The notes below the pieces were generated by a model. It saw only the letters and a list, made by a program, of their open reading frames with translations, made no database searches and was not told the DNA's origin. 54,831 bases of DNA from an uncultured Marinobacter sp. GTDB taxonomy: Bacteria > Pseudomonadota > Gammaproteobacteria > Pseudomonadales > Oleiphilaceae. Every line of letters begins with the position of its first letter. Position 1 is the first letter of the stretch. The stretch covers positions 1-54,831 of the forward strand of contig NZ_CAJXKQ010000030.1 of the NCBI RefSeq assembly GCF_913055835.1, written 5' to 3'. This document shows, piece after piece, positions 24,295 through 33,304 of the stretch. Both the position numbers and the translations under genes were made by a program.

Positions 24295-27200
24295 TTATTT
24301 GTGATACCGCAAATCCAGGGTAAACGGGAACTCCCGATGCTCCGGAACCGGCCTCAGCGGCTGCTGGCCTGAGCTGTGCCCCAGCCTGAAGAAGCGCGCC
24401 ATACGGCGGCCTTCAGCCTCGAATGAATTCACCGGCAAGGTCTCGAAATTCCGGCCACCGGGGTGAGTTACGTGATATTCACAGCCACCCAGGCTGCGTT
24501 CGTTCCAGGTATCCACGATGTCGAAAACCAGCGGGCCATCCACGCCGATGGTCGGATGCAGGCACTGCGACGGCTGCCAGGCCCTATAACGGACTCCGGC
24601 AACCGATTCACCCACCATGCCGGTGGCCTGCAGCGGCAAAGGCACACGGTTACAGGTGATCTGGAAACGATCCGGCGCAGCGCCGCGTACCTTCACCTGC
24701 AAACGCTCCAGGGAAGAATCCACGTAGCGGGCAGTACCACCGATCGCACCGTGCTCCCCCGTCACGTGCCAGGGCTCGAGGGCCGAGCGCAGCTCAAGGG
24801 TTATGCCTTTAACCTTGTAGTCGCCAATCCTCGGGAACCGGAACTCGAAGTGGGGAGCAAACCACTCGCTCTCGAGCGGGTAACCCCGGGACTTCATATC
24901 GTCGATGACGTCCTCGAAGTCCTGCCAGACATAGTGCGGCAGCAGGAACCGGTCGTGCAGTTCGGTACCCCAGCGCACCAGCCCGCCGGGTTTGTAGGGC
25001 TGCTCCCAGAACCGGGCTACCAGGGCCCGCAACAGCAGCTGCTGGGTCAGGCTCATGCGGGCATGGGGCGGCATCTCGAAGGCCCGCAATTCCAGCAGGC
25101 CATGGCGACCGCCAGGGCCGTCCGGGGAATAGAGCTTGTCGATGCAGAATTCCGCCCGGTGGGTGTTGCCGGTGACATCCGTGAGCAGATCCCGGAGCAA
25201 GCGATCCACCACCCAGGGCGCGACTTTTTCGCCCACCGGACAAACCCGCTCCATCTCCTTGAAGGCCAGCTCCATTTCGAACACGTGGTCGTTGCGGGCC
25301 TCGTCGATGCGCGGTGCCTGGGAGCTGGGGCCGATAAACAGCCCGGAGAACAGGTACGACAGGCTCGGGTGGTTATGCCAGTAGCTGATCAGGCTGCGCA
25401 GAAGGTCCGGGCGGCGCAGGAACGGCGAATCCTCGGCCTTGCGGGACCCCAGCACAAAATGGTTGCCGCCGCCGGTACCGGTATGGCGGCCATCAATCAT
25501 GAATTTTTCGGAGGTCAGATGGCACTGGTAGGCGTCGGCGTAAAGGGATTCGGTCTGCTCCACCAGTTCGTCCCAGGTGGCCACCGGCTGCACATTGACC
25601 TCGATCACCCCAGGGTCCGGGGTGATCCGGAAGTGGTTCAGGCGAGGGTCCGAAGGCGGCTCGTAGCCTTCCAGCAACACCGGTTGCTCCAGCCCGGCGG
25701 CGGTTTTCTCGATGGCGGCCACCAGCGCCAGGTAGGGTTCAAGCTCCGCCAGCGGCGGCATGAATACCCGCAGTATGCCCTCCCGGGGCTCCACGCAGAG
25801 CGCGGTACGGACCACCTCCGGGGAGGACTTACCTTTCTCAGGGGGCTTCGGTTCAGTGGCTTCAGCCTCCGCGCCGGGCTCTACACGCTGCCCGCGGCTG
25901 TTCCACTGGCGGATTTCCTCGTTTTTGGCCAACGGCCCATGGGGCGCGAACGGATCCTGCGGGTGAATCCAGGGGTAATCTGCTTCTGCCACCCAGGGCT
26001 GGCTGTCCAGGGGCAGGCGGTGACCCATGGGAGAGCCGCCGGGCACCAGGTAACAGCGTTCGCTGCGCAGGAACCAGGGGCCCGTTTCCCAGATCTGTTC
26101 CTTTTCAGAAACCCGCAGGGGCAGCACGTAGCCCACGGGCTCATCCAGGCCGCGGCTGAAAATCTGCTGGAGCTGTTTCCGTTCCAGGGCATTTTCGAGG
26201 CGGGAGTCGAACGGATCGACGTTGACCGGTAGGCGCCGCTCCCGCCAGAGGTAATAGAAGGCATCTTCAAAGGCCGGGAACACCTGCCCGGTGTCCAGGC
26301 CCAGCTCCCGGGTCAGTCCCTGGATAAATCGCTCGGCCGCCTCTGCCGTGGCGCCGCTGTGGTTGCGTTCGTCCGACAGCCAGCGCTCGTCCTGCCAGAT
26401 GGTTTCGCCGTCCCGGCGCCAGAAACAGTTCAGGGACCACCGAGGCAAGGGTTCACCCGGATACCACTTGCCCTGGCCGAAATGGACCAGGCCGCCGGCG
26501 CCGTAGCGGTCCCGCATGCGGTGGTATAGCTGGATGGCTTTCTTGCGCTTGGTGGGACCCATGGCCTCGGTGTTCCACTCAGGCTCGTCCCGGTCGTGGT
26601 TCGCCACGAATGTGGGTTCACCGCCCTGGGTCAGGCGCACATCCAGCTCGGTCAGTCGCTGGTCCACCTCATGGCCGAGACCCACGATGCGTTGCCACTG
26701 GGCTTCGGTGTAGGGTTTGGTCACCCGCGGCGCTTCCCAGATACGCTGGACGCCCATCTGATGCTCGAATTCGACCTCGCAGTCTTCCACCATGCCGGAA
26801 ATGGGCGCCGCAGAGGACGGATCCGGGCTGCAGGCCAACGGAATATGCCCTTCTCCGGCAAACAGGCCGGAGGTGGGGTCCAGCCCCACCCAACCGGCGC
26901 CGGGCAGAAATACCTCGCACCAGGCGTGCAGATCGGTGAAGTCTTCCTCGGCGCCCGAGGGGCCGTCGATGGCTTTCTGGTCCGCCTTCAGCTGAATCAG
27001 GTAGCCGGACACGAACCGCGCCGCCAGGCCCAGGTGCCGCAGCGTCTGAACCAGCAGCCAGGTGGAATCCCGACAGGATCCGGAGCCTTTTTTCAGGGTC
27101 TCCTCCGGAGTCTGGACACCTGGCTCCATCCGGATCAGGTACTCGATCCGATCGGCAAGACGCTGATTCAAACCCACCAGGAAATCCACGCTGGGGGTTT

Positions 27201-27612
27201 CCTTGCGGTCTATGGTGGCCATCCACTTACGGAATTCCGGTGTCTCCGGCAGTTTCTGCAGATAGGGCGCCAGCTCCGCCGTCTGCCATTCCTCGTAGTC
27301 GAAGGGAATGGTCTCCGCCCTCGGCTCCAGAAAGAAATCGAAGGGGTTGATCACCGCCATCTCGGCAACAAGGTCCACCGTGATCTTCAGTTCATCGGTT
27401 TTCTCCGGGAACACCAGACGGGCCAGATAATTGGCCTGCGGATCCTGCTGCCAGTTCAGGAAATGGCCTCCCGGCTCAACCTTCAAGGAGTAACTGAGGA
27501 CGCGGGTTCGCGCGTGCGGGCACGGGCGCAAACGAACGATCTGCGGGCCCAGTGCTATCGGGCGCTCGTAGCGGTAGTGGGTGGTATGACTCAGGGCAAC
27601 ATGAATCGACAT
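24295..27612 (-). CDS. Transglutaminase-DUF2126 fusion protein
   Basis: 1105-residue protein. The N-terminal ~270 residues are a bacterial transglutaminase unit: Bact_transglu_N (1-90) and a core with Cys180 (SGSCRDSTWLL), His229 (DLHAWCEVF) and Asp245 (VGLDPTS). The remaining ~830 residues are DUF2126, a large domain that in comparative work groups with amidoligase-type ligases; VNVQPVATWDELVEQTESLY and the HTGTGGGNHFVLG segment are characteristic. It sits in the middle of the operon. A ligase and a peptidase-like unit in one chain suggests making and trimming of the same bond type; that is inference. Confidence 0.9.
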   Translation of the reverse strand: MSIHVALSHTTHYRYERPIALGPQIVRLRPCPHARTRVLSYSLKVEPGGHFLNWQQDPQANYLARLVFPEKTDELKITVDLVAEMAVINPFDFFLEPRAETIPFDYEEWQTAELAPYLQKLPETPEFRKWMATIDRKETPSVDFLVGLNQRLADRIEYLIRMEPGVQTPEETLKKGSGSCRDSTWLLVQTLRHLGLAARFVSGYLIQLKADQKAIDGPSGAEEDFTDLHAWCEVFLPGAGWVGLDPTSGLFAGEGHIPLACSPDPSSAAPISGMVEDCEVEFEHQMGVQRIWEAPRVTKPYTEAQWQRIVGLGHEVDQRLTELDVRLTQGGEPTFVANHDRDEPEWNTEAMGPTKRKKAIQLYHRMRDRYGAGGLVHFGQGKWYPGEPLPRWSLNCFWRRDGETIWQDERWLSDERNHSGATAEAAERFIQGLTRELGLDTGQVFPAFEDAFYYLWRERRLPVNVDPFDSRLENALERKQLQQIFSRGLDEPVGYVLPLRVSEKEQIWETGPWFLRSERCYLVPGGSPMGHRLPLDSQPWVAEADYPWIHPQDPFAPHGPLAKNEEIRQWNSRGQRVEPGAEAEATEPKPPEKGKSSPEVVRTALCVEPREGILRVFMPPLAELEPYLALVAAIEKTAAGLEQPVLLEGYEPPSDPRLNHFRITPDPGVIEVNVQPVATWDELVEQTESLYADAYQCHLTSEKFMIDGRHTGTGGGNHFVLGSRKAEDSPFLRRPDLLRSLISYWHNHPSLSYLFSGLFIGPSSQAPRIDEARNDHVFEMELAFKEMERVCPVGEKVAPWVVDRLLRDLLTDVTGNTHRAEFCIDKLYSPDGPGGRHGLLELRAFEMPPHARMSLTQQLLLRALVARFWEQPYKPGGLVRWGTELHDRFLLPHYVWQDFEDVIDDMKSRGYPLESEWFAPHFEFRFPRIGDYKVKGITLELRSALEPWHVTGEHGAIGGTARYVDSSLERLQVKVRGAAPDRFQITCNRVPLPLQATGMVGESVAGVRYRAWQPSQCLHPTIGVDGPLVFDIVDTWNERSLGGCEYHVTHPGGRNFETLPVNSFEAEGRRMARFFRLGHSSGQQPLRPVPEHREFPFTLDLRYHK

Positions 27613-27647
27613 GGAACCTATCTCGCAGGCGAATAAAATGGGGAGTT

Positions 27648-28586
27648 TCAGGCTGTCTCGTAGACAGGAAACCAGGTCTCTGCAATGTCGTCGTGGAGCT
27701 CACCGATCTCCAGCTGCAGGTTCTCCAGGAACAGGATCACGTCTTCCTTGCGGATCAACGCATCCACATCGCCCTCACGGGTGTGACGTACCGCCTGCAA
27801 TGCGGTGCGTAATGGAATCTCGTTCCTTGGCAGGCGGCCCAAAGCCCCGGCAACCTCGCTGAGGCTGTGCAGCACCGACCGCGGAAACGGCTCGTTTTGG
27901 AGCAGGAAGCGAATAACCAGGGGCCCGCTGACCTTGCGCCGCACATTGTGCCGGTACATCTGGAAGGCACTCTGATACCGCAAGACGCTGGTCCACAGCA
28001 GCCCGCCATAGGTTTCGGTGCCATCCCAGCCATCCAGAAACTGCAGGGCGCCCACTTCAATCTGGCGGGTGGCCATGTCGGCCCGCTCCAGGTTGCGGCC
28101 AACCCGGATGAAGTCGTAGCCCTCGTCGTGACTCATACAACCGGCCAGCAAACCATTGAGCATCTGGCAGCGACCGACGATCTCGTTCAGGAATTCGTAC
28201 CTCGCCCGTTTCCCCACCCCCTGGTCGATGTGCTCCTGGATGTAACGGTAGAGTTCATTGATGACTTCCCAGGCGTCAGTCGGCACCTGGTCCCGGGTGG
28301 TACGCACGTTCTCCCGGGCAGCCTTGATGCAGGAGGCGATGGAGCTCGGGTTGTAGCTGTCAGCGATCAGAAACTTCACACAGTTGCGCTCATCGGCCTT
28401 CTGGTGGTGCTGGTCAAACAACGCGCCCATGCCCGTCACCGCCACCAGCCCCTTCCAGGACAGCTGGGTCTCCTTGGGCATATCCAGCGCCAGGGAATTG
28501 AAAGCCATGATCATCCGGGCGTTGTTCTCGGCCCGTTCAAGGTATCTGGCCATCCAGTACAGTCTTTCCGCTACACGTGACAGCAC
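27648..28586 (-). CDS. Alpha-E domain protein
   Basis: About 312 residues, all-helical alpha-E domain, beginning with the hallmark MLSRVAERLYWMARYLERAE (initiator Val codon GTG read as Met). The GTG at 28586 is the likely start: GAGGAGAA lies just upstream, and the stop of the preceding ATP-grasp gene is arranged as TGATGTG, one base apart, indicating translational coupling. A longer frame from 28631 would overlap that gene by 44 bases. Function of the domain is unknown; it accompanies the permuted ATP-grasp ligases. Confidence 0.9.
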   Translation of the reverse strand: MLSRVAERLYWMARYLERAENNARMIMAFNSLALDMPKETQLSWKGLVAVTGMGALFDQHHQKADERNCVKFLIADSYNPSSIASCIKAARENVRTTRDQVPTDAWEVINELYRYIQEHIDQGVGKRARYEFLNEIVGRCQMLNGLLAGCMSHDEGYDFIRVGRNLERADMATRQIEVGALQFLDGWDGTETYGGLLWTSVLRYQSAFQMYRHNVRRKVSGPLVIRFLLQNEPFPRSVLHSLSEVAGALGRLPRNEIPLRTALQAVRHTREGDVDALIRKEDVILFLENLQLEIGELHDDIAETWFPVYETA

Positions 28587-28587
28587 A

Positions 28588-30048
28588 TCAGTTCTCCTCG
28601 TCCACGATCCAGGTATCCTTGCTTCCACCACCCTGGGAGGAATTCACCACCAGGGAGCCCTTGCGCATCGCCACCCGCGTCAGCCCGCCGGCCGTTACAT
28701 AGGTTCGCACGCCCTGCAACACGAACGGCCTCAAATCCAGATGCCGTGGCGCCAACCCCTCGTCGCAAAGGGTGGGCGCCACCGACAGGCTCAGCGTGGG
28801 CTGCGCGATGTAATTGCGCGGGTTCTTCTTGATCAACCGGGCGAACTCGGTGCGTTGCTTCTTGGTGGAATGCGGCCCCACCAGCATGCCGTAGCCACCG
28901 GATTCGTTCGCCGGTTTCACCACCAGCTCGTCGAGGTGCTCGAGCACATACTCCTGGTCCTGCTTGTTCACACACATATAGGTGGGCACGTTCGGGATGA
29001 TCGGCTCCTCATCCAGGTAATAGCGGATCATGTCCGGCACGAAGGCGTAGATAACCTTGTCATCGGCCACGCCGGCACCCGGCGCATTGGCCAGGCCAAC
29101 CTTGCCGTTGCGCCAGGCCCGCATGAGCCCTGGTACACCAAGAGTGGAATCCGCCCGGAACACCTCTGGGTCCAGGAAGTCGTCATCAATTCGGCGATAG
29201 ATCACATCCACACGCTCCAATCCCTCGACCGTGCGCATATAGACGCAATCATCCTCGCCAACCACCAGGTCGGCCCCCTCCACCAGTTCGGCGCCCATGC
29301 GCTGGGCCAGGAAGGAATGCTCGAAATAGGCTGAGTTGAAAATACCCGGCGTGAGCACCGCAATCTTCGGGTGATCCTGGGGCCGGGGCGAGATTGACGC
29401 CAGCATGTCGAACAGCTGATTGGTGTAGTCATCCACCGGCAGGATGCTGGTGTTGTCGAACAGCTCCGGGAACACCCGCTTGGTGAGCTGACGGTTCTCA
29501 AGCATGTAGGAAACGCCCGAGGGAACCCGCAGGTTGTCCTCCAGGACATACACCTTGCCATCCTTGTCCCGCACCAGATCCGATCCGCAGATGTGAGCCC
29601 AGACCCCCAGAGGTGGCGTAAAGCCCCGGCACTGCTCGCGGAAGTTCTTGGAGTTGGCGAACACGTACTTGGGGATCACCTTGTCCTTGACGATATTCTG
29701 GTCGTTGTAGATGTCATTGATGAACATGTTGAGGGCAGTCAGGCGTTGGGCAAGCCCCTGCTCAATGGTCTCCCACTCGCGGAGCGAGATTACCCGGGGA
29801 ATGATGTCGAACGGCCAGGCCCGGTCGATATTCTCGCCCTCACTGTAAATGGTGAAGCTGATGCCCATCTCCAGTATCGCCAGCTCGGCAGCCTGCTGAC
29901 GCGCCTGGATTTCCTCGGAGCCGAGATTGCCCAGGTAGTCGGTAATCGCCGTGGCCGCGCGTCGGGGCTTCCCCTTTGCAGCGATCAGCTCATCGTAGAA
30001 GTCATTTGGATCGTAATTTTTCCAGTCAATCGATTTGTTCTTTTTCAT
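28588..30048 (-). CDS. Circularly permuted ATP-grasp type 2 protein
   Basis: 486-residue stand-alone version of the ATP-grasp ligase domain. LTPGIFNSAYFEHSFLAQRM, RVDVIYRRIDDDFLDPEVFR, LVVKPANESGGYGM and the C-terminal QGGGSKDTW are the landmark segments; the glycine-rich part of KPANESGGYGM is the likely nucleotide-binding loop and is better preserved here than in the fused paralogue at 21701-24205 (KPAFASMRMEP). It probably forms an amide or peptide bond with ATP. The order ATP-grasp, alpha-E with TGATGTG coupling is conserved in this kind of cluster. Confidence 0.92.
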   Translation of the reverse strand: MKKNKSIDWKNYDPNDFYDELIAAKGKPRRAATAITDYLGNLGSEEIQARQQAAELAILEMGISFTIYSEGENIDRAWPFDIIPRVISLREWETIEQGLAQRLTALNMFINDIYNDQNIVKDKVIPKYVFANSKNFREQCRGFTPPLGVWAHICGSDLVRDKDGKVYVLEDNLRVPSGVSYMLENRQLTKRVFPELFDNTSILPVDDYTNQLFDMLASISPRPQDHPKIAVLTPGIFNSAYFEHSFLAQRMGAELVEGADLVVGEDDCVYMRTVEGLERVDVIYRRIDDDFLDPEVFRADSTLGVPGLMRAWRNGKVGLANAPGAGVADDKVIYAFVPDMIRYYLDEEPIIPNVPTYMCVNKQDQEYVLEHLDELVVKPANESGGYGMLVGPHSTKKQRTEFARLIKKNPRNYIAQPTLSLSVAPTLCDEGLAPRHLDLRPFVLQGVRTYVTAGGLTRVAMRKGSLVVNSSQGGGSKDTWIVDEEN

Positions 30049-30062
30049 GTGGGGTCCTTTCG

Positions 30063-31121
30063 TTAACCACCGCGTGCTATTCGATGCACCAGACGGAGCT
30101 TTTCGACCACCGGAGCCGCCAGCACAAAGGGATAGGCGTCCTCGTGCCCCATGCTCCGGTTCAGGCTGTTAAGTGCGAGCGTGAGGGGAAACCAGTGCTT
30201 GATCAGCGCATCGAAGTCGTCTGCCTGATAAGGATCAAAGGCAGGATCAAGTTCACTGCGCGTCGGGCTCTGTTCGGCATGCAGTCGCAGGCCGAACTGC
30301 CAGGCCGTTTCCAATGTGTCCACCATATGCAGGTAGTGTGCCCAGGTCTCTGCCCAGTCTTCCCAGGCATGGCTGCTGGCGTAGGCGCTGATGTACCAGC
30401 TCTGCCAGTCACCGGGCGGGCCATACTGGTAATGCTGGTCCATCGCCTGTTTATAGTCTCTGTTGTCATCGCCAAACATCTCCCGGACCGGCCCGAGCCA
30501 CGGCCCGGACCGAACCAGCAGATCCCAGTAATAGTGGCCGGATTCGTGGCGGAAATGCCCCAAAACGGTGCGATAGGGTTCAGCCATCTGGCTGCGCATC
30601 CGTTCCCGTTCAACCGGGTCCGCCTCGGCAATGTTCACGGTGATCACACCATTGGCATGACCGGTTTTTACCTTCGATCGCTCGTCAAACATCGCGGGCT
30701 GGTCGGCCAGAAAATCGAATGCCATGCCGTACTGATCTTCGTTCCTGGGTTCGCAGGGCAGCTTGAGACGCAACACGGAGTACACCAGGCGCCGTTTTTC
30801 CTTCTCAAGACGGTGCCAGAGATCCTGATTTTTTGGGACACTGAGATCGGGAATAGTGCGATTGAGGCGGCAGGCAACACAGAAAGCGTGAGGGTCGGTC
30901 AGAGGGATCAGCCAGTTGCAGGTCCCCTGGCTCTGGTAGTTGCCACAGAGCCGGTAAAGGTCGCCCCGGGCGACTGCCGCCCAGCTGCCATCATCTTTTG
31001 GCTCGATAGCCAGCAAGTCCATGACATCGGGTGCAAAGCCCAGGCCAGACCCGCAACTGGTACAACGACAGTTTTCAAAATACAGCAGGTTGGCGCATCG
31101 GCCGCAGTGAAACAGCTTCAT
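30063..31121 (-). CDS. Predicted zinc-binding metallopeptidase with N-terminal zinc ribbon
   Basis: 352-residue protein. The first ~25 residues form a Cys-rich zinc ribbon (C6, C9, C18, C20, C23). A gluzincin-like active-site motif H192-E-S-G-H196 occurs in GHFRHESGHYYWDLL, followed by an acidic downstream helix (HAWEDWAETWAHYLH) that could supply the third ligand. This matches the family annotated as putative zinc-binding metallopeptidases. It is the first gene of the six-gene operon, 14 bases before the ATP-grasp gene. A peptidase in an amide-ligase cluster suggests product processing or turnover. Confidence 0.85.
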   Translation of the reverse strand: MKLFHCGRCANLLYFENCRCTSCGSGLGFAPDVMDLLAIEPKDDGSWAAVARGDLYRLCGNYQSQGTCNWLIPLTDPHAFCVACRLNRTIPDLSVPKNQDLWHRLEKEKRRLVYSVLRLKLPCEPRNEDQYGMAFDFLADQPAMFDERSKVKTGHANGVITVNIAEADPVERERMRSQMAEPYRTVLGHFRHESGHYYWDLLVRSGPWLGPVREMFGDDNRDYKQAMDQHYQYGPPGDWQSWYISAYASSHAWEDWAETWAHYLHMVDTLETAWQFGLRLHAEQSPTRSELDPAFDPYQADDFDALIKHWFPLTLALNSLNRSMGHEDAYPFVLAAPVVEKLRLVHRIARGG

Positions 31122-31167
31122 CGGGGGACATCCTTGGCCGATACCGGCAAGACCATTGCTTCAAGTA

Positions 31168-31184
31168 TTGGCCATCCGGGCCAA
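31168..31184. terminator. Hairpin between the monooxygenase and the metallopeptidase gene
   Basis: TTGGCC at 31168-31173 pairs with GGCCAA at 31179-31184 around a 5-base loop. It lies 53 bases after the monooxygenase stop and 46 bases before the first gene of the six-gene operon. There is no U-tract, so it is only a weak terminator candidate. Confidence 0.25.
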
Positions 31185-31236
31185 AACGCAACTTATCCAC
31201 CGTTAGAAACTGGCTGGATGCCCGGCGAATCCGATG

Positions 31237-32820
31237 CTAGACGGCCATGGCAGGCTCTGCTCCGGCAACGCTCTCGCTGGCGCCCTTGCACAGGTACTGC
31301 TCTGCATCGAAGCGCCGGGTCTGTTGCCGGAACTGCCAGGTAAACCCCGGCCACAGGGTAGTGTTCCTGCCGTTTTCATTGACGTACCAACTCTTACAAC
31401 CGGTCTGCCACACGGAGTCGCCCAGCCGGGCGTGTATAGACGCGTTGTAACGACTCTGGGCGTCCGGCTTCACGTCCATGCTGGTCCATTGCTGCCGGCG
31501 CATCTGTTGCAGGGCATCCAGCACGTACTGGATCTGACTTTCGATCATATACACCATGGAGCTGTGGCCGAGGCCGGTATTCGGCCCCATCAGCATGAAG
31601 AAATTCGGGAAGCCACTGACGGTGGTGCCTTTGTAGGCCTCGGCGCCGTCCTTCCAGGCATCCAGCAGATCCTGGCCGTTTCGCCCAAAGATCATGCCCG
31701 CCGGGATCGGGTCCTGGGCCCGGAAACCGGTGCCGTAGATGATGCAATCCACCTGCCGCTCATTGCCCTGACCGTCAATCACGGTGTTGCCCTGCACCTC
31801 ACGGATACCCTCGGTCACAACGTCGACATGGTCCCGTGCCAAGGCCGGATAGTAGTTGTTGGAGATCAATACCCGCTTGCAGCCGAAATGGAAATCCGGG
31901 GTCACCTTCCGGCGGAGGACCTTGTCCGGAATCTGGCTACGGATATGCCGGCGGGCCTGCAATTCACCCAGCTTCAGAATCCGCGGATTGCCCACGAAAC
32001 CCAGCACCCTCGCCTCGAGCGACCAGTAGATACTCTGCCGGAAGGCATTGAGCGTTTGCGGGAACGCCCGGAACAACCGCTTCTCCAGCGGCCTGATGGC
32101 CCGATCCGGCTTGGGCATGATCCAGGGCGGCGTGCGCTGGTACAGGTCCACCCCTGCCGCCTGCTTCGCCACCTCCGGAACAAACTGGATGGCCGAGGCA
32201 CCGGTGCCGATCACCGCCACCCGCTTGCCCCGCAGATCATAGTCGTGATCCCAGTCCTGGGAATGAAAACGCTTGCCAGGGAAAGACTCGATCCCCTTGA
32301 TCTCCGGATAGGCCGGGGTACTCAATCCGCCCATCCCCGACACCAGGATATCGGCTTTCAATGTATCGAATTCCGGCAGGCCCTTATCGGTGCGATCCAA
32401 CCGGTCTCCCGGCTTCACGCCCTTCTCCTGCATATACGCCCAGAGCGCCGGGCTATCACAGGTTTCGAGTGTCCAACTTTGATGGTTCTCGTCGAATCGC
32501 GCCCCAGCCACATGGGTATTCAGCCGGATGTGCTTCATCAGCCCGTATTTCCTGGCGCAGTGCTTAAGATAGGCCTTGATCTCGTGCTGCTGGGCGTACA
32601 TCCGGCTCCAGTTCGGGTTCTGTTCGAAGGAGAAGGAGTAGAGTGCAGACTGCACGTCACAGGCACACCCGGGGTAGTGGTTCTGGTGCCAGGTGCCGCC
32701 AATGTCGTCGCTCTGCTCCAGGATCACGAAGTCGTTGTAGCCGGCTTCCTTGAGTTTGATGGCCATACCCAGGCCGGAGAAGCCGGTGCCGATGATGGCG
32801 ATCTGTGTGTTCTGTTCCAT
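31237..32820 (-). CDS. Flavin-containing (Baeyer-Villiger type) monooxygenase
   Basis: 527-residue class B flavoprotein monooxygenase. FAD site AIIGTGFSGLGMAIKLK at the N-terminus; the second, NADPH-binding Rossmann motif is VAVIGTGASAIQFVPEVA; between them FPGKRFHSQDW fits the Baeyer-Villiger fingerprint FxGxxxHxxxW. Such enzymes insert oxygen next to a ketone or oxidise N or S atoms. The frame is open up to 33120, but the ATG at 32820 with GCAGGAG upstream is right, since the added residues are encoded by a foldback element. Divergent from a FabR-like TetR regulator. Confidence 0.9.
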   Translation of the reverse strand: MEQNTQIAIIGTGFSGLGMAIKLKEAGYNDFVILEQSDDIGGTWHQNHYPGCACDVQSALYSFSFEQNPNWSRMYAQQHEIKAYLKHCARKYGLMKHIRLNTHVAGARFDENHQSWTLETCDSPALWAYMQEKGVKPGDRLDRTDKGLPEFDTLKADILVSGMGGLSTPAYPEIKGIESFPGKRFHSQDWDHDYDLRGKRVAVIGTGASAIQFVPEVAKQAAGVDLYQRTPPWIMPKPDRAIRPLEKRLFRAFPQTLNAFRQSIYWSLEARVLGFVGNPRILKLGELQARRHIRSQIPDKVLRRKVTPDFHFGCKRVLISNNYYPALARDHVDVVTEGIREVQGNTVIDGQGNERQVDCIIYGTGFRAQDPIPAGMIFGRNGQDLLDAWKDGAEAYKGTTVSGFPNFFMLMGPNTGLGHSSMVYMIESQIQYVLDALQQMRRQQWTSMDVKPDAQSRYNASIHARLGDSVWQTGCKSWYVNENGRNTTLWPGFTWQFRQQTRRFDAEQYLCKGASESVAGAEPAMAV

Positions 32821-32992
32821 TGCTGCACTCCTGCGTTGGCCTGCCTGGCCTTGTCTGTTGTTGTCCGGCGGGTCATCATGGCCGGTAGACACATGTATAC
32901 ACAGGTTGGTAGACAGCCGCATACTGCCTGCTCGGTGATTGGCCTCAGGTGACTGATCGTTGGCCTGTACGGCGGGCTCTGGTTTGGGGGCT

Positions 32993-33105
32993 GGCCGTTT
33001 GTGGGAAGGGCTTCCAAAACACGCTCCTTCGGCACGTCCCTGTGACGCTTGGCTCTCGCCATCCATGGCGAGAGACAGTTTTGGAAGCCCTTCCCACAAA
33101 CGACC
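32993..33105 (-). repeat. Foldback element B upstream of the flavin monooxygenase
   Basis: 28-base arms at 32993-33020 and 33078-33105 pair with a single mismatch (C32995 against A33103, which would be a G-U pair in a minus-strand transcript). The interior, read on the minus strand, is a diverged version of the A/C core: GCCATGGATGGCG, AAGCGT and GGACGT segments align in the same order. It includes a 9-bp hairpin TCTCGCCAT/ATGGCGAGA. It lies 172 bases upstream of the monooxygenase ATG. Confidence 0.75.
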
Positions 33106-33171
33106 GTCAGACTCATGCAAGCCCGCCCTTAAACATTAGTTTGGAATCTAACAGGCCTTTACCATTGCCCG

Positions 33172-33281
33172 GGGGCCGTGTTGGTGGGCGTTCCGAAAAT
33201 GCTCGGAGCCATGGATGGCGGAGAGCAAGCGTACATGGACGTACTCGCAGCGGTTTTCGGAACGCCCACCAACGCGGTCCC
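33172..33281 (+). repeat. Foldback element C upstream of the TetR regulator
   Basis: 28-base arms at 33172-33199 and 33254-33281 pair at 26 of 28 positions; the inner 20 are perfect, and both mismatches would be G-U pairs in a plus-strand transcript. The 72-base core 33191-33262 matches element A at 69 positions. Interior mini-hairpins are GCCATGGATGGC and GTACATGGACGTAC. It ends 23 bases before the tetR start codon. Confidence 0.85.
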
Positions 33282-33304
33282 TCCCCCCAAAAACAGAGGA
33301 AAAG

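Larger units (their letters stand above)
32821..33304. other. Divergent intergenic region with two foldback elements
   Basis: 484 bases between the monooxygenase (minus) and the TetR gene (plus). It holds element B (32993-33105) oriented toward the monooxygenase and element C (33172-33281) oriented toward tetR. The stretch between B and the monooxygenase (32821-32992) should include a promoter or leader; I see no clear -35/-10 pair. All longer open frames here are generated by the elements themselves. Confidence 0.6.

Noticed and set aside
24463..27636. Long plus-strand open frames (589 and 346 codons) opposite the transglutaminase-DUF2126 gene
   Set aside because: GC-rich antisense shadows of a well-recognised gene; composition (many His, Arg, Gln, Gly) and lack of any motif are typical of out-of-frame translation.
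31168..31184. TTGGCC/GGCCAA hairpin as a riboswitch-like leader of the six-gene operon
   Set aside because: Only a 6-bp stem, no U-tract and no similarity to a known RNA class; listed as a weak terminator candidate only.
31234..32952. 572-codon plus-strand frame opposite the flavin monooxygenase
   Set aside because: Antisense shadow; the minus-strand frame has both Rossmann motifs and the Baeyer-Villiger fingerprint.
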